The notes under the pieces were generated by a model. That model did no database searches. It was not told the DNA's origin and saw nothing but the letters and a program-made list of their open reading frames with translations. From Papaver somniferum (Eukaryota; Streptophyta; Magnoliopsida; Ranunculales; Papaveraceae): a DNA stretch of 64,000 nucleotides. Where the stretch lies: contig NC_039363.1 of the NCBI RefSeq assembly GCF_003573695.1, forward strand, positions 163,262,747 through 163,326,746, given 5' to 3'. Shown one piece after another: positions 12,340 through 23,951 of the stretch. The position numbers were made by a program, and so were the translations under genes. Within the stretch, counting starts at the first letter, position 1. The number at the start of each line of letters is the position of its first letter.

Positions 12340-12514
12340 TCCAACCTTTCACGGACCAAAGTTCAGTTGTACCATCTGCATGTTGTTGCATCATTAAAAC
12401 TTGAAGCTGGGAAGAGGTGAGATGATCCATTGCCCGTTCCAAAGGTGAGTTAATTAGTTCCATATACTCGATAAATTGGTAGCATTGGTTAATATAATAG
12501 CTTTCGTTGTCCAT
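12340..12514 (-). pseudogene. Possible protein-coding fragment
   Basis: On the minus strand, ATG at 12514 opens a frame that looks protein-like for about 58 residues (contains NSPLERAMDHLTSSQLQVLM) before running into the TIR element end at 12320. No family was recognised. It may be an exon cut by the transposon or a chance frame. Confidence 0.2.
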
Positions 12515-12578
12515 GGGTCTATGCGTGGTATATTATTTATTTATTTCCAAATTGTCAAATGACTGAGATTGGCCAAGG

Positions 12579-12702
12579 TTGCTAAAGGCTGTTACCGTTT
12601 TTGGTAGGGGCGGGTACTAATCCAGTATCCAACGGGTGAGATTATTTTGTCCTATATGAATTGGTACCCGCCCCTAGCAAAACGGTATTAGCCTTTAGCA
12701 AT
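12579..12702. mobile_element. Small hairpin MITE, about 124 bp
   Basis: TTGCTAAAGGCTGTTACCG (12579) is answered by the inverse of CGGTATTAGCCTTTAGCAA (12702), and GGGGCGGGTAC by GTACCCGCCCC. The arms are about 40 bp with a loop of about 45 bp. No coding capacity. No TSD could be confirmed. Confidence 0.7.
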
Positions 12703-12779
12703 CATACTATTTCCGGTTTTTGTTATATAACACATAGATATCAGTTTTCAAAGAGGTGAGTGAAGATGGATGTATCCTT

Positions 12780-14297
12780 TTAAATTTTAGGGCTATTTTG
12801 TGTTTCCACCCCTCCCAAGATCGGTAATTAGCGTTTCCTCCCCAAATAGATCAAAATTAGTGTTTCCTCCCCTTGTTAAATTTTCCATCCAGTTCTCGGT
12901 TAGCTGAGTCAGCAGTACTATCCACGTGGAAATTTTAATATTATTATTTACAATCTACCCAAAATACCCATTTTTAATATGTGCCAAATACGTGTGTCAA
13001 TCCTATTTCATTTTTAGAAATATAACTAGAATAACTCGGTCACTTAAGCCTTCTCTCGAACAAGTGATATGCATTCCACGTATGGTGACGGGGAGAACTT
13101 TGTTGGAATTCGTCTACTTCTTTACTGAATCTCCTTCCCTGCAAAATAAAATTGATACACAACCCATTGATATCTAACAAACCAGGATTCTTAAGCATTC
13201 AACAATTTCATCCTCAATCAAACGAATCTCTTCTTTATTGGTTCCATGTAATTCTAGGATCTCCTTTTTCTACTATTGTATATTTAAAATGGTTGGGGCT
13301 AAATGAAATCTTCTGAAACGATTGAGATCGAAGAATATGTCCCTGAACTTGATCCTAGGTATCACCGAACACTATTTCATCATTTCAAATTGGATTTTTG
13401 ATATCAAAACTTTGGTTTTCGGCGATTGAATGGGTTTACAATTTGTTTAATCTCAGGTAACACATAAAAGAATTCATCATTTGAATTTTGATTTAAGATA
13501 TCAAAATTTTAGATCGTCGCGGTTGAATGAGTTTGCAATTTGTTGTAATTTTTTTTTTTTTTTTTGGATTTAGAGGTTTGAGAGTTCATGGAGGATTTAA
13601 ATAAGTTTGTTGCCATTAATGGTGATTGAAAATGAAGTACGAATTGGGGGAAAGTTCCTTCAAATGGATGTCGATGCCGTAATTGAAGATGATTGGTGAA
13701 GATTAAGACAGAGTTTGATCTGAATCTGAATTTGACAGCAAGATGGATCTGAGATTACAAGAAGTTGATGATGCCATTGAATTAATGGGTTTTGGTGGTT
13801 GATTTAGATTGCTGAGATGAGTGATGTTGAGCATTGTTTGACGGAGATGAAGCTGATGACGAGATGGTTGTTGCTGGGCACTGTTTGATGGAAATGAAGA
13901 TCATGTTGACATTATGGTTTTTGTTTGTTGGTATATTGAAGAAATTAGAATTTGAATGGGTTCACGGAGATGGAGATTGAAATGAATTACCGTATGTGTT
14001 CGATTTGGTGTCGTGCGATGTTGAGAGTCAGGGAACGAAATGGAAAGTTGGCTCTGACAGTGAGGAAACATATGCTCCTGGTATGGTGTATTTCATCGAA
14101 GAAGATGAGGGTATTTAGGGCATTTTTTTGCCACACGTATATTTTTGACATGTGTGTACTCTTGCTGACTCAGCTAACCGAAAATTGGATGGAAAATCTT
14201 ACGAGGGGAGGAAACACTAAGTTTGATCTATTCGGGGAGGAAACGCTAATTAGCGATCTTGGGAGGGAAGGAAATGCCAAATAACCCTAAAATTTTA
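12780..14297. mobile_element. Non-autonomous element with about 135-bp TIRs
   Basis: The left terminus (12780-12916) and right terminus (14157-14297) are inverted copies. They share TTAAATTTTAGGG at the tips, GGAGGAAACGCTAATTA and GAGGGGAGGAAACACTAA in the middle, and GGTTAGCTGAGTCAGCA at the inner end, with weaker similarity further in. Long TIRs suggest a Mutator-like derivative, but no transposase and no 9-bp TSD were seen. The 1.2-kb interior (13000-14150) has no recognised gene and includes a T-run at 13550-13566. It abuts the start of the region holding the small spliced-ORF candidate. Confidence 0.75.
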
Positions 14298-14657
14298 ATC
14301 TTCCAGAAGAAAGAAACCCTAAGCTCTTTCTTCTCTGTTATCTTTCTGAGATTTATCTTTGCTGTTTGTGCTCTAGGTTTCTGGCCGTCGAAAATTTGTT
14401 ACAAAATTTCAACCCTAGATTTGGTGTGTTCCGTAGCTGTCTGTTCTCTGGGAACTCTAACCCTATGATATTTCCTTTAGTCCTTTCTTTCTTTTTTTGA
14501 TTTGTTTTCTTTTATTTCTCCTTCACCCTTTTATCTTATTCATCACAGGGATTGTTTATGTGTGTGTACAGAGTGATTATCTCGGTGTTATCCCTAATAT
14601 CTTAGCTGGGTTGTTTTGACTATTCTGAGTGAATTGTTCTAAGTTCATTCAAGAAAG

Positions 14658-15899
14658 ATGAAGTGGGGGAGTTATGAAGATTTGCCAATCAGGTATTTTG
14701 ACTTCTGCTTCCATATTCTTTCCAAATTGTCGGGGATTTCAAATCTGGATTTTAATTATGAATTTTGAGCATTTATTAGTATGAAATATGAATTTGAGTT
14801 TTGTTTTATGTTACTGATGGTACAACTCTTGGGGCTTTGTGTTACTAAACATTGATTGTCCACCTCACCACTTGAGAATGAATCTATGATTTTGTTGTTG
14901 AAAGTTGAAACCAATGTTATAGGTCTATCTTATATCTTTTTTTGTTGATAAGCCCAATCTTTGCTACTTGAGAAGCGTATGTGATTAGGTATATCAATAC
15001 TTACCCACTTTAAGTTAGCAAATAGTAAGGATGTTAATTGTACTCCTGTTTTCTTGGCTTGGTTGGTCCTGGATCACACATCAGATTGACGTTCTCCTAC
15101 AGAATATGTCCTGCAGTAACATGAGAACATGGAAATTGACGCCTCATTGTTGATGCCCTGTTTTATAATGATGTTGTGGTCAAGAGTATGCAATGTAAAT
15201 CATTAAGCCTTTTCAAATATGATGCTTAAGACGCGGATTGAAGTACAAGGTAACCCATCTTCTTGGTTCAGCAGATGCGTTCTGTTGTTTTTGTACATCG
15301 ATCTAGGGAGAGTAATGATGCTGCTGATCTGTTAGCTAAGAAAGCAGCAAATGAATGTTTATGTGGTCAATGGTTTGATACTCCTCCTTTTTTGGTTTCT
15401 GTCCTGATGGAGGATGCTAGGGGAAGGGCTTTTCCCCGTTTTGTAAAGCCCACTTAGTGTTTTGTTGAATACATCTTCTTACCAAAAAAAAAAAAGAAGG
15501 AAGTACAAGGTAACCCATCACTATGTATTTTTTATTTCATTTGGTCATGAGATTTGAGAAGGTTCATTCTTTCCATTGCAGAGACTAGAAAAGAGTCGGA
15601 GTTAGGGATAGGGCTGTGGTGGTTTCGACTATGATCTGTGTTTTTCGTTCAGTCTCATTTCGATTTGGTTTCCTGACAGCAAAAACATAAGATTCCCAGT
15701 GCTTCTAACTTAAATTTACTCCAGATAGGAGAACATAAAGAAGTGAAAACATCTTCATTCTCTGTTTGAACTTACATGTTCATTGAACAGGGAATTGAAA
15801 GCCGCATATAGTCACCAACTGCATCAGATGATGTTGTCATTGAAACAAGGGATATTTGCATTGTCCTGTACATGGCTAATGGGGGGCGATGCACGATGA
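14658..15899 (+). CDS. Candidate small spliced ORF, 47 aa, unrecognised
   Basis: ATG at 14658 opens 35 bases that end at a possible donor (ATCAG then GTATTTTG, 14692/14693). A possible acceptor (CATTGAACAG) precedes 15791, and joining 14658-14692 to 15791-15899 keeps one frame to TGA at 15897-15899. The C-terminal half contains HQLHQMMLSLKQGIF. The upstream 14298-14480 segment (TCTTTCTTCTCTGTTATC and similar pyrimidine-rich DNA) looks like a plant 5' leader. The putative 1.1-kb intron holds a LINE fragment. No family was recognised; it could equally be part of a non-coding transcript. Confidence 0.22.
15240..15259. repeat. 20-bp TSD, left copy
   Basis: GAAGTACAAGGTAACCCATC, identical to 15500-15519; it brackets the short LINE tail. 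Confidence 0.9.
15260..15499 (+). mobile_element. 5'-truncated LINE tail (RNase H end)
   Basis: A 240-bp insertion with a perfect 20-bp TSD and an A-rich 3' end (15482-15499). An ORF at 15263-15457 encodes the last part of a LINE RNase H, with the typical RESNDAADLLAKKA motif (Asn, Ala-Asp, Leu-Ala-Lys) followed by a short tail. The sequence differs from the RNase H of the large LINE at 4951-10795, so it comes from another L1 family. The perfect TSD suggests a fairly young insertion. Confidence 0.9.
15500..15519. repeat. 20-bp TSD, right copy
   Basis: Identical to 15240-15259. Confidence 0.9.
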
Positions 15900-17970
15900 A
15901 CTTTTTACATCTTTCTGATGCATTATCTTGGAGTAGTGGGGTAAGCAAAATTCTGTTTTAGCCAATGTTTTAACAAACAGAGGTCAGTGATATGCTTTCG
16001 ACTCACCTTATTGATTGAGTTTCCTTATGTTTATCGGAATTGTTTTTACTGTGTTAGACATACTTAAGAATTGGCATGTTTTTAATAAACTGGGGAAATA
16101 TATTCAGTGAGAATGTAAGGTTTAAAATAAACTACATTTTGTTATAGGTTACGGCTTAATTGCCTTCCCTTAATTAGCTCATAAGTACTGTTTACATACG
16201 TGGATTGGGTTTTACTTATTGTACTCAGAAAAAACGGTTTAACACATTCAATTAAGGAACATGTCCTGTAGGCTGTCACATACAAGATATTAGTGACCCT
16301 CATTGAGTAAGCTCATTATTCCTATAGTAGAATGAATCTGTTTGTTTCATTACTGTGGTAAGACACAGTCTCCATTTAAAATGATTACCCAATATCGACC
16401 GGGGAACTACTCAATTAATCCTATATGGTTATTGTCAAGTCACTTCTTTATTTCTTCTCATATTTGCTAGATTCAGTCTCCAGATTTACTTCATGGTGTC
16501 ATCCTAAAATTGTGTTGCCTGTTGTTCAGTTATAATAAAGAACATCACAACAAGTGTATTAACATGATTAAGATGTGGGACAGAGCAGCTCCTAAAATAG
16601 ATGCTCTGATTTCAGCTTCTCAAAGTAGGTAATGTTTCCATATTTATCTCTTTTTTATATCCCATGTTTGTTTTGTCGGAATTTATAGGTCACCTATTTA
16701 ATATTATTAGGATAAGCTGATATTAACTGAGAGCCAGCCATTATCTGAATTTTTCGTGGAAATGAAGTATATTTTAGTCCATCTAGAATAGGTAAGGCTG
16801 TATTTTTCAATTAAAGCAAACTTAGAAAGCAATATTAAAAGAATTTTTTTAATCAAAAAGCGCATTATTGGGAGATGTTTAGGCAGAGGATAGTTTGTGA
16901 GCATCTGAGCAGTCTTAACCGTACAAGATTTTATGTTTTGGTGTATTGGCTGGAGGAGATGAACGTTGTACATAAGTTAGATAGGTACATTCGTTATTCT
17001 TTTGATATTGTAAGTGAGATAAACATACTATAATGGCTATGATTATTGTGGAATTTTTAGATAATTCTAAATGTTCTTAACGATTTTTTAAGTTAGGAAG
17101 GAACAATTGTAGCTAATCAAAGTGACAATGTAATGTAGAATCAGACAGGTTGAGTATAGATAGCTCCCTGACTGATGATCGTGTAGTAAATGCAGCTGAA
17201 ACTGATGGATGTAATAGTAATACATCCTGTCTTTACACAATAAATTGATATCATGCATATTCTCATGAAATTTTAGTTTCTAATATCTACAATAGTACTA
17301 TTTTCGCTATATAAAAAATGGGCACAAACCCAGAACCAGATATGAAGAGTTCACTACGAGTTGGGTCGCCTTCATCCCGCTTTTGGGATATAATAGAGGA
17401 ATGATTGATAGAAGCTAGATAGGCCAGTTTCAACCTCGGATGACCTTTACTTATTTTGTCTGAACTTCATGTGTCAGTTCTTGAGAATGTCCTCTGGAGA
17501 TAACTTGGTATTCTTCAGTACTGTTTTGGCAGCATGGGCAGTATTTTTCATTGAACTGTAACAATCTTCACTTTGATAGTGTTTTACTATCTCTTTTTTC
17601 AATGATTAAATCTTATGCCTGAGAATGGACTCTTATAAGCTATTTATTAGAACAAAGTGTTGCTCATCAAAGTTATTTATACTACTCAACACAATTACAA
17701 ATGTTGGCATGATGCATACCTTTTCATGCATACGAAAGGAGCTAATAGACTTTCTGTCTATCTAGCAGGCGCTAAACAAATATTTTGTTATGGTATTTTA
17801 AGTAAGAGTGCGAAAGTGAACTTGCATATTTTTGATAAAACATAGTATATTTACTCTCCAGAATTTGGGTGCGATTATGTTATGGTAGGTTCTCTAAAGC
17901 AGCGGTGTTGTTCTTCCTTAATTTCTTTTAGAACAGAGTTTCATGGTTCAAACCGTTCATTAATGAATAT
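15900..17970. other. No gene seen; unique intergenic or intronic DNA
   Basis: AT-rich unique DNA with scattered splice-like sites (for example GGGGTAAGC near 15940) but no extended coding frame, TIRs or LTRs. It could be introns of a non-coding transcript starting near 14300. Confidence 0.35.
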
Positions 17971-18042
17971 GAGTCTGTAGCACAATGGTAGTGCGTCTGA
18001 CATTAAGTCAGAAGGTCGTGTGTTCGATTCACACCAGATTCA
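17971..18042 (+). tRNA. tRNA-like, Trp-type body, anticodon UUA (possible pseudogene)
   Basis: A full 72-nt cloverleaf can be drawn: acceptor 17971-17977 with 18035-18041 (7 pairs, one G-U), D stem GCAC/GTGC, anticodon stem 17996-18000 with 18008-18012, T stem GTGTG/CACAC with loop TTCGATT, and discriminator A at 18042. The body resembles plant tRNA-Trp (GCGTCTGAC ... TCAGAAGGT ... TTCGATTCAC). The loop is CATTAAG, placing UUA (18003-18005) at the anticodon, which would read the UAA stop. Position 33 is A instead of the near-universal U, C32 and G38 could pair, and no run of four T follows closely. These oddities favour a decayed gene. Confidence 0.6.
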
Positions 18043-20030
18043 GTCCGCTATGGTTACTGTTGTGTTATTTGCATCACTAACTTGTAAGTAGTAATTCATG
18101 TCCCACAGAATTTGCACATAGGGATATGGGTAATTGAATTGCACAGGTACAGGATTTTTAATACGGTTGGGTTGTTTTGATTATTCTGAGTGATCTGTTT
18201 CTAAGTACAGAATAGCATTACACGGTCAGAAAGGTAAATGGCTTCTTTATATTCATACATTTTTGCTCTTTTACTGTAGGAAAATACAACTTACTTTTAG
18301 ATGGCAACGGTAGAAGAAGAGGGAGGCAGGACTGCTAACGGGATCGGGTTGGTGTATGTACCAATATCAGTTAAACTCAAAAACAGCAACAAATTATATT
18401 TTTGTTGTGGGTTGTGTAGGTTGTCGTACTATAAGTTCTGTGTTTCAACAAAATCAGGGTCGCATCTTATACATAATGAAAATTAGGGTTGTGCAATCTT
18501 GATTTACACTACAAGATAGGCCTAATGGTTACAATTTTTCTCTCGGTAAATTTAAAATATCTATGTTGTTACTCCATAGATTATACTATGAATTTGAAAT
18601 ATTATTCTATGAGTGGTGCTGGTGGCTTTTACTAATCCTGAATTTTTCAGAGGTTTATACCAAGCGGTTAATATAATTCATTGGCTTTGTTTTGCAGGAG
18701 TTTTGTTGCTTAAGTGTAATGATCCGTATTATTTTTGTGTTCGAGAGTTTATTCCCCTCTGGATGGTGACAGTCTGGCCTGAAGTGATGTTAGGTTTGCT
18801 GACGGGTTAATGTGAGCAAGAAAAATCAGTCAAGATCCTGAGCATCTCTTAGGGGCAAGTGTATATACCTCGGTTTAGAGTTATATTGTTTGCCGCAATT
18901 CCTTCACCAACAACACAAGCTGTAAAACAAAATAAAAGTGGCATCAAGCGCAGTCGCAGCACCACCAACCGCAGGGGGGAATGCAAGCTAGCCGCTGGGG
19001 CATGCCATAACACTTGGTAATAGTCATTATGGCGAATTTGATTGCAGCCAGATACCACTTAGTATATGTAATTCAAAGCAGCGCACCCATTCTACTCATG
19101 TGAGAGCTTGCCATTGAAGTACCAGACTTTACCTCAAAACTCGCATGTTGTTTTTGCACCAAATCTAGCATTATCAGCCAATGGTATCTGGAATAATAAT
19201 TACTCTATGATGACATTGCAACTCTTACCGAATCGCCAATTCCTTTTAACAGTGAGTTTTATTTTCTTATGAATCACGGATTGATTGGTTTTCGATATTT
19301 ACTTTGCATGTTTATTTTTATGCACATTTTAATCACCAACTGATCGTCATTTGTCAAGTCTCTTTGTGTTTTGCTGTTGCTAAATGGAAAGTCTTGGTTT
19401 AGAATCCAACTGAAATTGAAGAAAAAATCCAATTGATTCAGATTCAAAATGCTAAAGGCTTCCAACCTTCAACATCCAGATGTAATATCCTTCAAAGTGT
19501 GCAGAACTAATGATTTTTAAAACAGAGAATAAGTCGAGAGAATGCCTGTCTTTGATGCTTGCAGTGGGGCTTCAACAAATACTCAAAATGTAAGAATTTC
19601 AGGAACTCCCAGTAATTTGGAATGATATGATCTGAGTTATGCAATGTATAAATGTCTAAGTTGTAGTCTATTTTAACTAATTTATAAGGAGAGGTTGCCT
19701 AGTAACAGAAATAAGAAAACATCAGATCAGAGAAGACTACGACGTACCGTACTAAGATTCAATAGGCTGAAACTAGAAAAACAAAAATTAGAAAGGAGAA
19801 ACTGTACTGTTTGCCACAGACTTAGATAATGAAGTCTTCTCATAAGTTATAATAAATCAGATCTAAATAATTCTTCCTTTTCAACGTCAACACAAAGGAA
19901 AAGTGAAAACTGAACAACATTTTAAATGCTATCTCTGGTTTGAATGCCAAAAAGTCTAAGCTTAAAACCCAAACCTGCTACAAAAAACTGAGAAAGCCAA
20001 AATTTTAAAAATACCAAGAGTAACAACTGT
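18043..20030. other. No gene seen; includes RPL7 3' flank
   Basis: Short frames here (for example 18301-18486 and 18613-18810) have no recognised similarity. The block GGGTTGTTTTGATTATTCTG at about 18171 is nearly the same as one at about 14608, indicating a local duplication. The last 300 bp are the 3' untranslated region and flank of RPL7, which is transcribed leftward. Confidence 0.4.
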
Positions 20031-21395
20031 CTAATTCATTCTCCTGACAAGTTTGTTGATGTAGTCCTCACGGTTACCAGCATCACCACCTTCTACGAAG
20101 TGGTTTCTCTTCTTCTTCAAACCACCTAGAGGAGCACTCAATTTGAATGGCCATAAGAAGTTGTTGGCTTGCTTGAAGTGAGGGCCGACAGTCATGATCT
20201 CGTGAATCAAATCCTCAACACAGATGATGCCGTACTTGCCAAGACCCTGTAGAGAAGATGATCAATTAAGAGAAAAATTTGGCAACAAAATGATAAAAAA
20301 AAACCACAAATTGGTAATAATGTAGACTTACCTGTTCAACGATAGAATTATCAGTCAAGGCTGTCCTTCGCTTGTTCAGCTTTCCGTAACCTCTCTTGTA
20401 GATCAATTCCTTGACAGTTTTGAGATTTGGGTATCTGCAAAATATAGTCATCATTTTTTGATGCATGCAGACAACAAAACAAACCACTTCATTATGTTGA
20501 ACTGTAGGGCAGAAAGTTTGGAACATTTTATGAGGTGGAGAAACTTACCCATAAGTTACATATGGCCCAACTCTTTGCAACATCTGTAAAGTAGCTTTGT
20601 TCACTTTAAGAAATACACCATTGAAGATCTGACGAAAAGCAAACAGTAGAAAACATCAACTTCATGTTGTTTTTCGGAACCAGCAATATTCACAAATGAT
20701 CAAAACAGACAGCCCGAAATCACAGAAACTAGAATAGAATGATTCTATAGGCGGTGAATAAGAGCGAACAGCACAGTATTTTGCTTAGACATATATAGAT
20801 GGAGATAAGAAAAAAACATATATGAAACACAACTAAGAAAAATTACCTGTCTCAAACGGAAAAGCTGCAATATCTTCTTGGTCTTTGGGTCCATAGCATT
20901 AATACTTAAAACAAACAACAAAAGAGAATCAACATCAGACACGTACAGTTTAAATGTGAAGTGCGACATATGAATTTAGTTGATATAACCTTACCCACGA
21001 ATACGGACAATAAAAAGCAATTTGGCTTCAGGGTTAACATAGAATCCTCCTTTTAGCTTAGCCTCACGTTTCAACCTGATCAATTCCCTCTCCTACAGTA
21101 TAACCAACATGAAATGGTTAACAGATATCTCAGATTTTCAGAAGATAACTTCTCAAATGATGGAAATAAAAAAATTTAAGAAATAATAATGGGTCAAAGT
21201 AGGCATTCGCACCTGCTCTGAGTATTCCTTAGCATACTGCTCAGCCCTCTTGTAGATGAGCTTTCTGTTTTCAGAGTTCTTTTCCTTCTGAGCTACTAGG
21301 GCAGTTTTCGCTGCCAGAGCCCATTGTTCATCTCTCTTATTCTTTTTCAAGACATGCTCTGGAATCATAGTCTCTGCCTTGATTTCCCCACCCAT
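20031..21395 (-). CDS. RPL7: 60S ribosomal protein L7 (uL30)
   Basis: Cytosolic large-subunit ribosomal protein that binds rRNA. Coding exons on the minus strand: 21395-21213, 21092-20995, 20904-20847, 20628-20549, 20434-20332, 20246-20031; all introns are GT-AG. They sum to 738 nt, giving 245 aa plus stop, the normal eukaryotic length. Hallmarks in order are the basic N-terminal extension ([19 protein letters not shown]), the L30 core ([34 protein letters not shown]), [31 protein letters not shown] and the C-terminal [11 protein letters not shown] ... LVRRMN. The ATG at 21395 is two bases inside exon 2; exon 1 is non-coding. No lesion was seen, so this looks like a working gene. Confidence 0.96.
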
Positions 21396-22004
21396 ACCTG
21401 AAAGAGTTTAAATAGCAAAACAGATACACTATTGAGTTTGTGAACTATTACAAGGCACCCCAAAAGAAATAATAAGACATCAAATCTGATTGCAAGTAAG
21501 AAAAAAAAAACAAGTATACAAGAAATAAGAGAACAAACAAACAAACAAGAAATAAGAGAACAAACGAACAAACATAGAGGGACACCAAAAAAAGCTTGAA
21601 AATCTAACCCATTCAATTAAACTTGAGAGGAAAGTAGCAAAATCCAAATAATAGCACAACCGCATAACACCAAAGACAGGCAGTGCATATATTTAGGGAT
21701 TGAGCTAAAAAACCCATTTATCAGCGACATCTTGTTACTACGAATCTAAGATTACTCAAAATGACCTAGATCAGTGTTTAGGATAAGACCAAAACAATAC
21801 TACTTACATCTTCAAACAACTTACTCAACTAATAATCTGCTTTAGCTAACAGCCATTAAGAAAATGCTAAAACAACAGATATGTTTGCTTTTTTTTTCCA
21901 CAAGATTATCAATAAAACAAATAAAACATCATTCCATATCACAACAACAAAACTAAGCCCTATTTTTACTTAGCAAGACAATGAAAACCTAATATGAAGG
22001 ATAC

Positions 22005-22075
22005 CTGTTTCTGGATTCAGTTCTTCTTCTTCACAGGAGCTGCAGAAGCAAATTCGGCGAGTAGAAAAGAAACAA
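22005..22075 (-). other. RPL7: RPL7 non-coding exon 1 (5' UTR)
   Basis: Donor AAACAG/GTATCC at 22005/22004; acceptor CTCTTTCAG before 21397. The exon contains no ATG and is rich in CTTCT and GAAGAAG. The 607-bp 5' UTR intron is typical of plant ribosomal protein genes, where it often raises expression. The start of transcription is inferred from the TATA element, about 25-30 bp upstream of 22075. Confidence 0.75.
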
Positions 22076-22096
22076 GAAAGAGTGTAGGGTTGAGCG

Positions 22097-22222
22097 ATTT
22101 ATATAAATAACACAATGACGCTATTGCCCTTTTTAGGGTGTTTAGGGTTTCGGAGATGGGGGTGGGCTTTTTGTTTTTTGATGGGACTGGGTACTAATAT
22201 ACTCAGCCTGTTGATTGGCCCA
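22097..22222 (-). promoter_or_regulatory. RPL7: RPL7 promoter: TATA, telo-box, site II motifs
   Basis: TATA element ATTTATATAAAT at 22097-22108. Telo-box AAACCCTAAA on the minus strand (22141-22150) with a second weaker AGGG block at 22131-22139. Site II motifs: TGGGCT at 22163-22168 (plus) and TGGGCC on the minus strand at 22217-22222. Telo-box plus site II is the known plant signature for co-ordinated ribosomal protein and cell-cycle-linked expression. Confidence 0.8.
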
Positions 22223-22293
22223 CTACATTCAAGGCAGCAAATGTGTGCATCCAACGAGCAATTTTGTAGAACCTTACTGGGTACTAGATAGTA

Positions 22294-22313
22294 ACCCGTG
22301 CTTCGCACCGGGT
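22294..22313 (-). terminator. Helitron 3' terminal hairpin
   Basis: ACCCGTGC / loop TTC / GCACCGGGT, one bulged base, followed on the minus strand by six bases and CTAG (22287-22284) and a host T. Confidence 0.75.
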
Positions 22314-22699
22314 AAACTTTCTTAAATTGTTTGCTCTTTGTCTTAACCTGTATGCCATCCGGTGGGAATGTATTTATTCGCTGGTGGATTGTTAAAACTA
22401 TAACCTGCACAGCAACTAACGGATACGGATGAGACTTTGGGCTACAAACTCATTGGACTCTGTCACTTTGACATGTAATTTATCCTCAACAATTATCATT
22501 TATATCGGCAACAGACCGTAAAAAACTTATATAGTCGTTCAAATAAACCCTAATAGAACAACTAATAGTCCAATCGATAAATAAACACTTTAAGAAAAGA
22601 AGAGATTTAATAGAAAGAAAAGCAAACATTTCTTTTCATATAAAGAATTTCACCTTTATAGGTACAGTGTTAAAGCAGGAAAGGGAGTGAGTTTTGTTG

Positions 22700-22806
22700 A
22701 ATGATATTAAGCAGGGAACACAATACACAGGGAAGTAAATTCAACATCCCGCAAGCTCCACTTTGGCTTCAAATCCAACTATTTTCAGCTGCAACATCGA
22801 CGTGGT
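22700..22806 (-). pseudogene. Exon-like fragment inside Helitron
   Basis: On the minus strand an acceptor-like CCTTTATTGCAG precedes 22806, followed by a short frame (ACCACGTCGATGTTGC ...) that stops soon after. Upstream segments to 23060 contain further protein-like stretches such as YRVISGFWVEALL. The source gene was not recognised; probably part of the same captured transcript unit as 23875-23951. Confidence 0.3.
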
Positions 22807-23874
22807 CTGCAATAAAGGCCTCTTTGTCAGTCAACAATAATAGACTTGTCAAGTAGCATGCTAAGAACTTATATCCCTGCCATATATCATGCATAAGGAG
22901 GGCTTCCACCCAAAACCCACTGATAACTCGATATTCTCGACCCAAAATGTTGTAAGAAAGATTGAAGAAGACACTTCGGTGCACCAAATCTCTGTTAGCT
23001 TTGACATCATCCAAGAAGCATTACCATTTTGTAACATTGCAAAAATCCTATGGAATTGCAATAAAGGAAAATAAGCAAGGAAGTATAATTAGATTAGAAT
23101 ACTTATAGAAAACCAATACCAACAAATAAGTATTGAAAACCAAAAAAAAAGTTTGAAACATCGAACTAACTTACACGTGACGAATTCAAATTAAATCAGA
23201 ATAAAAAAAAAATATGATCCATCAAGTTCTCAATAAGAGCTTCACCTGTTAAAAGAACTTGAAACAAAGAAACAACAAAAGCTACAGGGTATTGACCTCA
23301 AACATTGTGCAATAATTGAAACTAAGTTCCAATTCAAATAAGTGCATATCCGTGTAGATGTCATGTCATGATTACCATTAAAAGGGGGATCTGATTGATC
23401 CACAATAGACATATTAAATGTAAAATAGTCGATTGATTAAATAAATCTGTTAGTACATATATCCTTTGGGATCCACTGCTTATACTCTTTTAATCCAACC
23501 GATGTTAGTCTGAACCTATTTAAGGTTTGATAAACATTGACCAGTCCCTGCTTGATGTATTTGGTACTCCAAGTACAAGAAATTTCAGCAATATTTTTAC
23601 TGGTTATTTCTTTATGAAGCTAACAAAAATAAAGTTGTTGCTGCAGTTGTTAATGTAGTTTTTTTTCTTACTTTTTTTAGAATCTGTATAGTTTGTTGCA
23701 ACGATTATTTGATGTACAAAAAAGAGAGAAAGTTCAGTGAGTAAATCATCCCATGTGTCTATTTCATCTAGACTTATTAAATCTAAAATATTCACATTCT
23801 GTATATAAAGGCTTGTTCTACTATTTTGCATATCCATGTTGAGCATAGAAAATGATAGAGACCACGCAATTTAC

Positions 23875-23951
23875 CTTCGATAAATGACCATTCATGGCTT
23901 TGGATGCAGCAGTAGCATGGATCACTTTTCTGCCTCCTTGCAACATTCTAT
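23875..23951 (-). pseudogene. Captured 77-bp exon inside Helitron
   Basis: The minus strand shows an acceptor AATTTGCAG before 23951 and a donor CGAAG/GTAAATTG after 23875. The open frame includes GGRKVIHATAASKAMNGHL and has no stop. The intact splice signals and frame make an exon from a captured host gene likely. The parent gene was not recognised. Confidence 0.45.

Noticed and set aside
17161..17260. Box C/D snoRNA candidate (CTGATGAT ... CTGA)
   Set aside because: Motifs occur, but no terminal stem, wrong spacing and no identifiable antisense guide.
18613..18810. 65-aa ORF with an upstream TTTTGCAG acceptor-like site
   Set aside because: No family, no matching donor or upstream exon found, and hydrophobic content typical of chance frames in T-rich DNA.
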